NCBI RefSeq assembly: GCF_051020955.1
Contig: NW_027476782.1
Location: 1-64,000 of the forward strand
Reading direction: 5' to 3'
DNA from: Megalopta genalis
Lineage: Eukaryota; Arthropoda; Insecta; Hymenoptera; Halictidae
DNA length: 64,000 nucleotides
In this document: piece after piece, positions 38,901 through 52,200 of the stretch
How the letters are laid out: every line of letters begins with the position of its first letter
Numbering within the stretch: the stretch's first letter is position 1
Made by a program: the position numbers and the translations under genes
The notes under the pieces: generated by a model
The model's database searches: none
What the model was told of the DNA's origin: nothing
The model's input: only the letters and a program-made list of their open reading frames with translations

Positions 38901-40700
38901 ATTTGCAGCTAAATCATGTGTTTCGCTTGGATTTGAAGCTAACTCGTTCGTTGCGCATACAGTTAAATCTAAATAACGTATATCACAAGTATTTGAAGCT
39001 AAACCATTTGTTTCGCATGGATTTGAAGCTAAGCCTTCTCCTTCGCATTAATTGGAAGCTAAATCACGTGTTTTGCATGGAATTGAAGCTGAACCTTCTA
39101 CATCGCAATGATTTGCAAATGAATCATGTGTTTCGCATGGCTTTGAATCTAACTCGTTCGTTTCGCCTGTATTTGAATCTATACCACTTATATCGCAAGT
39201 ATTTGATGCTAAATCATGTGTTTCGCTTGAATTTGAAGCTAAACCTTCTACATCGCATTTATTTGAACCAATTCATGTGTTTCGCGTGGATCTGTAGGTA
39301 ACTCGATTGTTTCGCATGCAGTTGAAGCTATATCACATTTATCCCAAGTGTTTGAAGCTCAATCATTTGTTTCGTATGGATTTGAAGCTAAACCTTCTAC
39401 ATCGCATTGAGTTGAAGCTAACTCATGTGTTTCGCGTGGATTTGAAGGTAACTCGTTTGTTTCGCATGCAGTTGAAGCTATAACACCTATATCCCAAGTG
39501 TGTGAAGCTCAATCATTTGTTTCTCATGGATTTGAAGCTAAACCGTCTACATCGCATTGATTTTAAGCTAAATCATGTGTTTCGCATGGATTTGAAGCTA
39601 ACTCGTTTGTTTCGCATGCAGTTGTAGCTAAATAGTGTATATCACGAGTATTTGTAGCTAAATCATTTGTTTCGCATGGATTTGAAGCTAAGCCTTCTAC
39701 ATCGCATTGATTTGAAGCTAACTCATGTGTTTTGCGTGGGTTTGAAGGTAACTCGTTTGTTTCGCATGCAGTTGAAGCTATAACACCTATATCCCAAGTG
39801 TGTGAAGCACAATCATTTGTTTCGCATGGAATTGAAGCTAAACCGTCTACATCGCATTGATTTTAAGCTAAATCATGTGTTTCGCACCGATCTGAAGCTA
39901 ACTCGTTTGTTTCGCATGCAGTTGTAGCTAAATAATGTATATCACAAGTATTTGTAGCTAAACCATTTGTTTCGCATGGATTTGAAGCTAAGACTTCTAC
40001 TCCGCATTGATTTGAAGCTAAATCATGTGTATCCCATGTATTTGAAGCTAACTCGTTTGTTTCGCATGCAGTTGTAGCTAAATAATGTATATCACAAGAA
40101 TTTGTAGCTAAACCATTTGTTTCGCATGGATTTGAAGCTAAGCCCTCTACTTTGCATTGATTTGAAGCTAAATCATTTGCTTCGCATGGAATTGAAGCTA
40201 CCTCGTTTGTTCCTCCAGATTTTGAAGCTATATCACTTATATCGCAAGTATTTGAAGCTAAATCATGTGCGTCGCATGGATTTGAAGCTGAACTTTCTAC
40301 ATCGCATTGATTTGAAGCTAAATCTTGTGTATCGCATGGATTTGAAGCTATACCCTCTACATCGCATTGATTTGCAACTAAATCATGTGTTTCGCATGGA
40401 TCTGAAGCTAACTCGTTTGTTTCGCCTGCATTTGAAGCTATATCACTTATATTCGCAAGCATTTGATGCTAAATCATTCGTTTCGCATGGATTTGAAGCT
40501 AAGCCTTTTACTTCGCATTGATTTGAAGTTAAATCATGTGTTTCCCTTGGATTTGAAGCTGAATCGTTTTTTTCGCAATGCAGTTGAATCTATATCATTT
40601 ATATCGCAAGTATCTGAAGCTAAATCATTTGTTTCTCATGGATTTGAAGCTAAACCTTCTACATCGCATTGATTTTAAGCTAAATCATGTGTTTCGCATC
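35943..40700. repeat. Long-range segmental duplicate, copy 2 (partner about 14,751-20,035)
   Basis: See the partner for offsets. This copy has three additional monomers near 36,800-36,890 with the signature tctcttttgtttcgcctgc, and about 13 extra monomers near 38,120-38,510 before the shared gtggatgtgaagg monomer resumes. It also has ten extra monomers near 39,600-39,900. All of these differences are whole monomers. Substitutions between the copies are sparse, for example gtgtgttccgc at 15,353 against gtgtgtttcgc here, so the duplication is recent relative to the divergence of monomer types. Confidence 0.9.
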
Positions 40701-43700
40701 AATCTGAAGATAACTCGTTTGTTTCGCATGCAGTTGTAGCTAAATAATGTATATCACAAGTATTTGTAGCTAAATCATTTGTTTCGCATGGATTTGAAGC
40801 TAAGCCCTCTACTTCGCATTGATTTGAAGCTAAATCATTTGTTTCGCATGGAATTGAAGCTACCTCGTTTGTTCCTCCAGATTTTGAAGCTATATCACTT
40901 ATATCGCAAGTATTTGAAGCTAAATCATGTACGTCGCATGGATTTGAAGCTGAACTTTCTACATCGCATTGATTTGTAGCTAAATCTTGTGTATCGCATG
41001 GATTTGAAGCTAAACCCTCTACATCGCATTGATTTGCAACTAAATCATGTGTTTCGCATGGATCTGAAGCTAACTCGTTTGTTTCGCCTGCATTTGAAGC
41101 TATATCACTTATATTCGCAAGCATTTGATGCTAAATCATTCGTTTCTCATGGATTTGAAGCTAAACCTTCTACATTCCATGGATTTGAAGCTAAATCATG
41201 TGTTTGGCATGGATTTGAAGCTAAACCATATACATCGCATTGATTTGCATCTGAATCATGTGTTTCGCATGGATTTGAAGCTAACTCGATTGTGTCGCAT
41301 GCAGTTTAAGCTAAATCATGTATATCACAAGTATTTGAATCTAAACCATTTGATTCGGATGGGATTTGATGCTAAGCCTTCTACTTCACACTGATTTGAT
41401 GCTGAGTCATGTCTTTCGCATGGATTTGAAGCTAACTCGTTTGTTTCGCATGCAGTTGTAGCTAAATAATGTATATCACAAGTATTTGTAGCTAAACCAT
41501 TTGTTTGCATGGATTTGAAGCTAAGCCTTCTACTTCGCATTGATTTGAAGCTAAATCATTTGTTTCGCATCGATTTGAAGCTAAACCTTCTACATCGCAT
41601 GGATTTGATGCTAAACCTACTACATCGCATTGATTTGCAGCTAAATCATGTGTTTCGCATGGATTTGAAGCTAACTCGTTCGTTGCGCATGCAGTTAAAT
41701 GTAAATAACGTATATCACAAGTATTTGAAGCTAAACCATTTGTTTCGCTTAGATTTGAAGTTTAGCCTTCTACTTCGCATTAATAGGAAGCTAAATCACG
41801 TGTTTTGCATGGATTTGAAGCTAAACATTCTACATCGCATTGATTTAAACCTAAATCATGTGTTTCGCATGTATTTGAAGCTAACTCGTTTGTTTCGCAT
41901 GCAGTTGTAGCTAAATAATGTATATCACAAGTATTTGTAGCTAAATCATTTGTTTCGCATGGATTTGAAGCTAAGCCTTCTACTTCGCATTGATTTGAAG
42001 CTAAATCATTTGTTTAGCATAGAACTGAAGCTACCTCGTTTGTTCCTCCTGCTTTTGAAGCTATATCACTTATATCGCAAGTATTTGAAGCTAAATCATA
42101 TGTGTCGCATGGATTTGAAGCTGAACCTTCTACATCGAATTGATTTGAAGCTAAATCTTGTGTATCGCATGGATTTGAAGCTAAACCTTCTACATCGCAT
42201 TGATTTGAAGCTAAATCATGTGTTTCGCATGGATTTGAAGCTAACTCGTTCGTTTCGCCTCCAGTTGAATCTACATCACTTATATCGCAAGTATTTGAAG
42301 CTAAATCATGTGTATCGCGTGGATTTTGAAGCTAACTCGTTTGATTAGTCTGTATTTGAAGCTATATCACATATACCCCAAGTGTTTGAAGCTAAGTCAT
42401 TTGTTTCGCATGGATTTGGAGCTAAACCTTCTACATCGCATTGATTTGCTGCTAAATCATGTGTTTCGCATGGATTTGAAGCTAACTCGTTCGTTGCGCA
42501 TACAGTTAAATCTAAATAACGTATATCAAAAGTATTTGAAGCTAAACCATTTGTTTCGCATGCATTTGAAGCTAAGCCTTCTACTTCGCATTAATTGGAA
42601 GCTAAATCACGAGTTTTGCATGGATTTGAATCTGAACCTTCTACATCGCATTGATTTGCAAATGACTCATGTGTTTCGCATGGATTTGAAGCTAACTCGT
42701 TCGTTTCGCCTGTATTTGAATCTATATCACTTATATCGCAACTATTTGAAGCTAAATCATGTGTTTCGCTTGGATTTGAAGCTAAACCTTCTACATCGCA
42801 TTCATTTGAACCAATTCATGTGTTTTGCGTGGATTTGACGGTAACTCGTTTGTTTCGCATACAGTTGGAGCTATGCCACCTATATCCCAAGTGTTTGAAG
42901 CTCAATCATTTGTTTCGCATGGATTTGAAGCTAAACCTTCTACATCGCATTGATTTTAAGCTAAATCATGTGTTTCGCATGGATTTGAAGCTAACTCGTT
43001 TGTTTCGCATGCAGTTGTAGCTAAATAGTGTATATCACGAGTATTTGTAGCTAAATCATTTGTTTCGCATGGATTTGAAGCTAAGACTTCTACTCCGCAT
43101 TGATTTGAAGCTAAATCATTTGTTTCGAATGGATTTGAAGCTAAACCTTCTACATCGCATTGATTTGATGCTAAATCATGTGTATCCCATGTATTTGAAG
43201 CTAACTCGTTTGTTTCGCATGCAGTTGTAGCTAAATAATGTATATCACAAGTATTTGTAGCTAAACCATTTGTTTCGCATGGATTTGAAGCTAAGCCCTC
43301 TACTTCGCATTGATTTGATGCGAAATCATTTGTTTCGCATGAAATTGAAGCTACCTCGTTTGTTCCTCCAGATTTTGAAGCTATATCACTTATATCGCAA
43401 GTATTTGAAGCTAAATCATGTGCGTCGCATGGATTTGAAGCTGAACTTTCTACATCGCATTGATTTGAAGCTAAATCTTGTGTATCGCATGGATTTGAAG
43501 CTAAACCCTCTACATCGCATTGATTTGCAACTAAATCATGTGTTTCGCATGGATCTGAAGCTATCTTGTTTGTTTCGCATGCAGTTGTAGCTAAATAATG
43601 TATATCACAAGTATTTGTAGCTAAACCATTTGTATCGCATGTATTTGAAGCTGAACCTTCTACATCGAATTGATTTGAAGCTAAATCTTATGTATCGCAT

Positions 43701-44700
43701 GGATTTGAAGCTAAACCTTCTACATTGCATTAATTTGAAGCTAAATCATGTGTTTCGCATGGATTTGAAGCTAACTCGTTCGTTTCGCCTCCAGTTGAAT
43801 CTACATCACTTATATCGCAGGTATTTGAAGCTATATCATGTGTATCGCGTGGATTTTGAAGCTAACTCGTTTGTTTCGCATGCAGTTGTAGCTAAATAAT
43901 GTATATCACAAGTATTTGTAGCTAAATCATTTGGTTTGCATGGATTTGAAGCTAAGCCTTCTACTTCGCATTGATTTGAAGCTAAATCGTTTGTTACGCA
44001 TAGAACTGAAGCTACCTCGTTTGTTCCTCCTGCTTTTGAAGCTATATCACTTATATCGCAAGTATTTGAAGCTAAATCATATGTGTCGCATGGATTTGAA
44101 GCTGAACCTACTACATCGCATGATTTAAAGCAAAATCTTGTGTATCGCATGGATTTGAAGCTAAACCTTCTACATCGCATTGATTTGAAGCTAAATCATG
44201 TGTTTCGCATGGATTTGAAGCTAACTCGTTTGTCTCGCATGCAGTTGTAGCTTAATAATTTATATCACAAGCATTTGTAGCTTATCCATTTGTTTCGCAT
44301 GGATTTGAAGCTAAGCCTTCTACTTCGCATTGATTTGCAGCTAAATCATTTGTTTCGCGTGGAATTGAAGCTACCTCGTTTGTTCCTCCTGCTTTTGAAG
44401 CTATATCACTTATATCGCAAGTATTTGCAGCTAAATCATACGTGTCGCATGAATTTGAAGCTGAACCTTCTACATCGCATTGATTTGAAGCTAAATCTTG
44501 TAAATCGCATGGATTTGAAGCTAAACCTTCTACATCGCATTGATTTGAATCTAAATCATGTGTTTCGCATGGATTTGAAGCTAACTCGTTTGTTTCGCAT
44601 GCAGTAGTAGCTAAATAATGTATATCACAAGTATTTGTAGCTAAACCATTTGTTTCGCATGGATTTGAAGCTAAACCTTCTACATCGCATTGATTTGAAG
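40701..44700. repeat. 4,531-bp-spaced near-identical duplicate, copy 1
   Basis: Landmarks at 40,779, 41,125, 41,509, 41,950, 42,820, 43,270, 43,630 and 44,290 all recur exactly 4,531 bp later. I saw only a handful of base differences, for example gatgcgaaatc near 43,320 against gatgctaaatc near 47,850, and cttcgcattg near 44,326 against cttctcattg near 48,857. The spacing is 151 monomers plus one base; the extra base is explained by the embedded +1 and -2 marker monomers. Similarity ends near 44,700 and 49,230. Confidence 0.92.
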
Positions 44701-45655
44701 CTAAATCATGTGTTTCGCATGGATTTGAAGCTAACTCGTTTGTTTCGCATGCAGTTGTAGCTAAATAATGTATATCACAAGTATTTGTAGCTAAACCATT
44801 TGTTTCGCATGGATTTGAAGCTAAGCCCTCTACTTCGCATTGATTTGAAGCTAAATCATTTGTTTCGCATGGAATTGAAGCTACCTCGTTTGTTCCTCCA
44901 GATTTTGAAGCTATATCACTTATATCGCAAGTATTTGAAGCTAAATCATGTACGTCGCATGGATTTGAAGCTGAACTTTCTACATCGCATTGATTTGAAG
45001 CTAAATCTTGTGTATCGCATGGATATGAAGCTAAACTCTCTACATCGCATTGATTTGCAACTAAATCATGTGTTTCGCATGGATTTGAAGCTAACTCGTT
45101 TGTTTCGTATGCAGTTGTAGCTAAATAATGTATATCACAAGTATTTGTAGCTAAACCATTTGTTTCGCATGGATTTGATGCTAAACCTTCTACATCGCAT
45201 TGATTTGAAGCTAAATCATGTGTTTCGCATGGATTTGAAGCTAACTCGTTTGTTTCGCATGCAGTTGTAGCTAAATAATGTATATCACAAGTATTTGTAG
45301 CTAAACCATTTGTTTCGCATGGATTTGAAGCTAAGCCCTCTACTTCGCATTGATTTGAAGCTAAATCATTTGTTTCGCATGGAATTGAAGCTACCTCGTT
45401 TGTTCCTCCAGATTTTGAAGCTATATCACTTATATCGCAAGTATTTGAAGCTAAATCATGTACGTCGCATGGATTTGAAGCTGAACTTTCTACATCGCAT
45501 TGATTTGTAGCTAAATCTTGTGTATCGCATGGATTTGAAGCTAAACCCTCTACATCGCATTGATTTGCAACTAAATCATGTGTTTCGCATGGATCTGAAG
45601 CTAACTCGTTTGTTTCGCCTGCATTTGAAGCTATATCACTTATATTCGCAAGCAT
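44282..45655 (-). other. Longest minus-strand open frame (457 codons), decapeptide repeat, probably not a gene
   Basis: This is about 45 tandem decapeptides of the form A-[ST]-N-x-C-[DE]-[TVI]-x-x-[LIV], arranged in a super-period of 170 residues that mirrors the 510-bp DNA repeat. The start ATG at 45,655 arises from the +1 insertion monomer (tattcgcaagcat), and the frame ends at a TAA in a gcttatcc monomer near 44,282. The near-identical copy 4,531 bp to the right has only a 272-codon frame at 48,858-49,676, so the frame is not preserved between close duplicates. No promoter, signal peptide or known fold is visible. If it were translated it would be an acidic cysteine-periodic protein. I consider this unlikely but not excluded. 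Confidence 0.65.
44701..45230. repeat. 510-bp cycles joining the two 4,531-bp-spaced copies
   Basis: The series 44,290, 44,800, 45,310 shows three successive 510-bp repeats across this junction. The corresponding place after copy 2 (about 49,230) instead carries monomers with gtgtatcccatgtatttg, as seen near 19,290 and 40,030. The junction therefore lies inside the 510-bp higher-order repeat, a plausible site of unequal exchange. Confidence 0.75.
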
Positions 45656-48600
45656 TTGATGCTAAATCATTCGTTTCTCATGGATTTGAAGCTAAACCTT
45701 CTACATTCCATGGATTTGAAGCTAAATCATGTGTTTGGCATGGATTTGAAGCTAAACCATATACATCGCATTGATTTGCATCTGAATCATGTGTTTCGCA
45801 TGGATTTGAAGCTAACTCGATTGTGTCGCATGCAGTTTAAGCTAAATCATGTATATCACAAGTATTTGAATCTAAACCATTTGATTCGGATGGGATTTGA
45901 TGCTAAGCCTTCTACTTCACTCTGATTTGATGCTGAGTCATGTCTTTCGCATGGATTTGAAGCTAACTCGTTTGTTTCGCATGCAGTTGTAGCTAAATAA
46001 TGTATATCACAAGTATTTGTAGCTAAACCATTTGTTTGCATGGATTTGAAGCTAAGCCTTCTACTTCGCATTGATTTGAAGCTAAATCATTTGTTTCGCA
46101 TCGATTTGAAGCTAAACCTTCTACATCGCATGGATTTGATGCTAAACCTACTACATCGCATTGATTTGCAGCTAAATCATGTGTTTCGCATGGATTTGAA
46201 GCTAACTCGTTCGTTGCGCATGCAGTTAAATGTAAATAACGTATATCACAAGTATTTGAAGCTAAACCATTTGTTTCGCTTAGATTTGAAGTTTAGCCTT
46301 CTACTTCGCATTAATAGGAAGCTAAATCACGTGTTTTGCATGGATTTGAAGCTAAACATTCTACATCGCATTGATTTAAACCTAAATCATGTGTTTCGCA
46401 TGTATTTGAAGCTAACTCGTTTGTTTCGCATGCAGTTGTAGCTAAATAATGTATATCACAAGTATTTGTAGCTAAATCATTTGTTTCGCATGGATTTGAA
46501 GCTAAGCCTTCTACTTCGCATTGATTTGAAGCTAAATCATTTGTTTAGCATAGAACTGAAGCTACCTCGTTTGTTCCTCCTGCTTTTGAAGCTATATCAC
46601 TTATATCGCAAGTATTTGAAGCTAAATCATATGTGTCGCATGGATTTGAAGCTGAACCTTCCACATCGAATTGATTTGAAGCTAAATCTTGTGTATCGCA
46701 TGGATTTGAAGCTAAACCTTCTACATCGCATTGATTTGAAGCTAAATCATGTGTTTCGCATGGATTTGAAGCTAACTCGTTCGTTTCGCCTCCAGTTGAA
46801 TCTACATCACTTATATCGCAAGTATTTGAAGCTAAATCATGTGTATCGCGTGGATTTTGAAGCTAACTCGTTTGATTAGTCTGTATTTGAAGCTATATCA
46901 CATATACCCCAAGTGTTTGAAGCTAAGTCATTTGTTTCGCATGGATTTGGAGCTAAACCTTCTACATCGCATTGATTTGCTGCTAAATCATGTGTTTCGC
47001 ATGGATTTGAAGCTAACTCGTTCGTTGCGCATACAGTTAAATCTAAATAACGTATATCAAAAGTATTTGAAGCTAAACCATTTGTTTCGCATGCATTTGA
47101 AGCTAAGCCTTCTACTTCGCATTAATTGGAAGCTAAATCACGAGTTTTGCATGGATTTGAATCTGAACCTTCTACATCGCATTGATTTGCAAATGACTCA
47201 TGTGTTTCGCATGGATTTGAAGCTAACTCGTTCGTTTCGCCTGTATTTGAATCTATATCACTTATATCGCAACTATTTGAAGCTAAATCATGTGTTTCGC
47301 TTGGATTTGAAGCTAAACCTTCTACATCGCATTCATTTGAACCAATTCATGTGTTTTGCGTGGATTTGACGGTAACTCGTTTGTTTCGCATACAGTTGGA
47401 GCTATGCCACCTATATCCCAAGTGTTTGAAGCTCAATCATTTGTTTCGCATGGATTTGAAGCTAAACCTTCTACATCGCATTGATTTTAAGCTAAATCAT
47501 GTGTTTCGCATGGATTTGAAGCTAACTCGTTTGTTTCGCATGCAGTTGTAGCTAAATAGTGTATATCACGAGTATTTGTAGCTAAATCATTTGTTTCGCA
47601 TGGATTTGAAGCTAAGACTTCTACTCCGCATTGATTTGAAGCTAAATCATTTGTTTCGAATGGATTTGAAGCTAAACCTTCTACATCGCATTGATTTGAT
47701 GCTAAATCATGTGTATCCCATGTATTTGAAGCTAACTCGTTTGTTTCGCATGCAGTTGTAGCTAAATAATGTATATCACAAGTATTTGTAGCTAAACCAT
47801 TTGTTTCGCATGGATTTGAAGCTAAGCCCTCTACTTCGCATTGATTTGATGCTAAATCATTTGTTTCGCATGAAATTGAAGCTACCTCGTTTGTTCCTCC
47901 AGATTTTGAAGCTATATCACTTATATCGCAAGTATTTGAAGCTAAATCATGTGCGTCGCATGGATTTGAAGCTGAACTTTCTACATCGCATTGATTTGAA
48001 GCTAAATCTTGTGTATCGCATGGATTTGAAGCTAAACCCTCTACATCGCATTGATTTGCAACTAAATCATGTGTTTCGCATGGATCTGAAGCTATCTTGT
48101 TTGTTTCGCATGCAGTTGTAGCTAAATAATGTATATCACAAGTATTTGTAGCTAAACCATTTGTATCGCATGTATTTGAAGCTGAACCTTCTACATCGAA
48201 TTGATTTGAAGCTAAATCTTATGTATCGCATGGATTTGAAGCTAAACCTTCTACATTGCATTAATTTGAAGCTAAATCATGTGTTTCGCATGGATTTGAA
48301 GCTAACTCGTTCGTTTCGCCTCCAGTTGAATCTACATCACTTATATCGCAGGTATTTGAAGCTATATCATGTGTATCGCGTGGATTTTGAAGCTAACTCG
48401 TTTGTTTCGCATGCAGTTGTAGCTAAATAATGTATATCACAAGTATTTGTAGCTAAATCATTTGGTTTGCATGGATTTGAAGCTAAGCCTTCTACTTCGC
48501 ATTGATTTGAAGCTAAATCGTTTGTTACGCATAGAACTGAAGCTACCTCGTTTGTTCCTCCTGCTTTTGAAGCTATATCACTTATATCGCAAGTATTTGA

Positions 48601-49230
48601 AGCTAAATCATATGTGTCGCATGGATTTGAAGCTGAACCTACTACATCGCATGATTTAAAGCAAAATCTTGTGTATCGCATGGATTTGAAGCTAAACCTT
48701 CTACATCGCATTGATTTGAAGCTAAATCATGTGTTTCGCATGGATTTGAAGCTAACTCGTTTGTCTCGCATGCAGTTGTAGCTTAATAATTTATATCACA
48801 AGCATTTGTAGCTTATCCATTTGTTTCGCATGGATTTGAAGCTAAGCCTTCTACTTCTCATTGATTTGCAGCTAAATCATTTGTTTCGCGTGGAATTGAA
48901 GCTACCTCGTTTGTTCCTCCTGCTTTTGAAGCTATATCACTTATATCGCAAGTATTTGCAGCTAAATCATACGTGTCGCATGAATTTGAAGCTGAACCTT
49001 CTACATCGCATTGATTTGAAGCTAAATCTTGTAAATCGCATGGATTTGAAGCTAAACCTTCTACATCGCATTGATTTGAATCTAAATCATGTGTTTCGCA
49101 TGGATTTGAAGCTAACTCGTTTGTTTCGCATGCAGTAGTAGCTAAATAATGTATATCACAAGTATTTGTAGCTAAACCATTTGTTTCGCATGGATTTGAA
49201 GCTAAACCTTCTACATCGCATTGATTTGAA
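45231..49230. repeat. 4,531-bp-spaced near-identical duplicate, copy 2
   Basis: This is the partner of 40,701-44,700, with the same monomer order and the same indel-marked monomers, including catgatttaaagc near 48,650 (one base short) and gcttaataattta near 48,780. The very low divergence implies a recent tandem duplication or strong homogenisation; an assembly duplication should also be considered. Confidence 0.9.
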
Positions 49231-52200
49231 GCTAATTCATGTGTATCCCATGTATTTGAAGCTAACTCGTTTGTTTCGCATGCAGTTGTAGCTAAATAAT
49301 GTATATCACAACTATTTGTAGCTAAACCATTTGTTTCGCATGGATTTGAAGCTAAGCCCTCTACTTCGCATTGATTTGAAGCTAAATCATTTGTTTCGCA
49401 TGGAATTGAAGCTACCTCGTTTGTTCCTCCAGATTTTGAAGCTATATCACTTATATCGCAAGTATTTGAAGCTAAATCATGTGCGTCGCATGGATTTGAA
49501 GCTGAACTTTCTACATCGCATTGATTGGAAGCTAAATCTTGTGTATCGCATGGATTTGAAGCTAAACCCTCTACATCGCATTGATTTGCAACTAAATCAC
49601 GTGTTTCGCATGGATCTGAATCTAACTCGTTTGTTTCGCCTGCATTTGATGCTATATCACTTATATTCGCAAGCATTTGATGCTAAATCATTCGTTTCGC
49701 ATGGATTTGAAGCTAAGCCTTTTACTTCGCATTGATTTGAAGTTAAATCATGTGTTTCCCTTGGATTTGAAGCTGAATCGTTTTTTTCGCATGCAGTTGA
49801 ATCTATATCATTTATATCGCAAGTATCTGAAGTTAAATCATTTGTTTCTCATGGATTTGAAGCTAAACCTTCTACATCCCATGGATTTGAAGCTAAATCA
49901 TGTGTTTGGCATGGATTTGAAGCTAAACCTTATACATCGCATTGATTTGCATCTGAATCATGTGTTTCGCATGGATTTGAAGCTAACTCGATTGTGTCGC
50001 ATGCAGTTTAAGCTAAATCATGTATATCACAAGTATTTGAATCTAAACCATTTGATTCGCATGGGATTTGATGCTAAGCCTTCTACTTCACACTGATTTG
50101 ATGCTGAATCATGTCTTTCGCATGGATTTGAAGCTAACTCGTTTGTTTCGCATGCAGTTGTAGCTAAATAATGTATATCACAAGTATTTGTAGCTAAACC
50201 ATTTGTTTGCATGGATTTGAAGCTAAGCCTTCTACTTCACACTGATTTGATGCTGAATCATGTCTTTCGCATGGATTTGAAGCTAACTCGTTTGTTTCGC
50301 ATGCAGTTGTAGCTAAATAATGTATATCACAAGTATTTGTAGCTAAACCATTTGTTTGCATGGATTTGAAGCTAAGCCTTCTACTTCGCATTGATTTGAA
50401 GCTAAATCATTTGTTTCGCATCGATTTGAAGCTAAACCTTCTACATCGCATGGATTTGAAGCTATATCACTTATACCCCAAGTGTTTGAAGCTAAATCAT
50501 TTGTTTCGCATGGATTTGGAGCTAAACCTTCTACATCGCATTGATTTAAACCTAAATCATGTGTTTCGCATGTATTTGAAGCTAACTCGTTTGTTTCGCA
50601 TGCAGTTGTAGCTAAATAATGTATATCACAAGTATTTGTAGCTAAATCATTTGTTTCGCATGGATTTGAAGCTAAGCCTTCTACTTCGCATTGATTTGAA
50701 GCTAAATCATTTGTTTCGCATAGAACTGAAGCTACCTCGTTTGTTCCTCCTGCTTTTGAAGCTATATCACTTATATCGTAAGTATTTGAAGCTAAATCAT
50801 ATGTGTCGCATGGATTTGAAGCTAAGCCTTCTACATCGCATTGATTTGCAGCTAAATCAAGTGTTTCGCATGGATTTGAAGCTATCTCGTTTGTTTCGCA
50901 TGCAGTTGAAGCTATAACACCTATATCCCAAGTGTGTGAAGCACAATCATTTGTTTCGCATGGAATTGAAGCTATACCTTCTACATCGCATTGATTTGAA
51001 GCTAACTCATTTGTTTCGCATAGAACTGAAGCTAAACCTTCTACATCGCATTGATTTGCAGCTAAATCATGTATTTCGCATGGATTTGATGCTAACTCGT
51101 TCGTTGCGCATACAGTTAAATCTCAATAACGTATATCACAAGTAATTGAAGCTAAACCATTTGTTTCGCATGGATTTGAAGCTAAGCCTTCTACTTCGCA
51201 TTAATTGGAAGCTAAATCACGTGTTTCTCTTGGATTTGCAGCTAAACCTTCTACATCGCATTCATTTGAACCAATTCATGTGTTTCGCGTGGATTTGAAG
51301 GTAACTCGTTTGTTTCGCATGCAGTTGAAGCTATATCACCTTTATCCCAGGTGTTTGAAGCTCAATCATTTGTTTCGCATGGATTTGAAGCTAAACCTTT
51401 TACATCGCATTGATTTGACGCTAACTCATGTGTTTCGCGTGGATTTGAAGGTAACTCGTTTGTTTCGCATGCAGTTGGAGCTATACCACCTATATCCCAA
51501 GTGTTTGAAGCTCAATCATTTGTTTCGCATGGATTTGAAGCTAAACCTTCTACATCGCATTGATTTTAAGCTAAATCATGTGTTTCGCATGGATTTGAAG
51601 CTAACTCGTTTGTTTCGCATGCAGTTGTAGCTAAATAGTGTATACCACAAGTATTTGTAGCTAAATCATTTGTTTCGCATGGATTTGAAGCTAAGCCTTC
51701 TACTTCGCATTGATTTGAAGCTAAATCATTTGTTTAGCATAGAACTGAAGCTACCTCGTTTGTTCCTCCTGCTTTTGAAGCTATATCACTTATATCGCAA
51801 GTATTTGAAGCTAAATCATATGTGTCGCATGGATTTGAAGCTGAACCTTCTACATCGAATTGATTTGAAGCTAAATCTTGTGTATCGCATGGGTTTGAAG
51901 CTAAACCTTCTACATTGCATTGATTTGAAGCTAAATCATGTGTTTCGCATGGATTTGAAGCTTACTCGTTCGTTTCGCCTCCAGTTGAATCTACATCACT
52001 TATATCGCAAGTATTTGAAGCTAAATCATGTGTATCGCGTGGATTTTGAAGCTAACTCGTTTGTTTCGCATGCAGTTGTAGCTAAATAATATATATCACA
52101 AGTATTTGTAGCTAAATGATTTGTTTCGCATGGATTTGAAGCTAAGCCTTCTACATCGCATTGATTTGCAGCTAAATCAAGTGTTTCGCATGTATTTGAA

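Noticed and set aside
44282..45655. Gene for a secreted cysteine-rich repeat protein on the minus strand
   Set aside because: There is no signal peptide, the ATG comes from a one-base insertion, and the nearly identical copy 4,531 bp away has a shorter, differently ending frame. It is kept only as a hypothesis in the findings.
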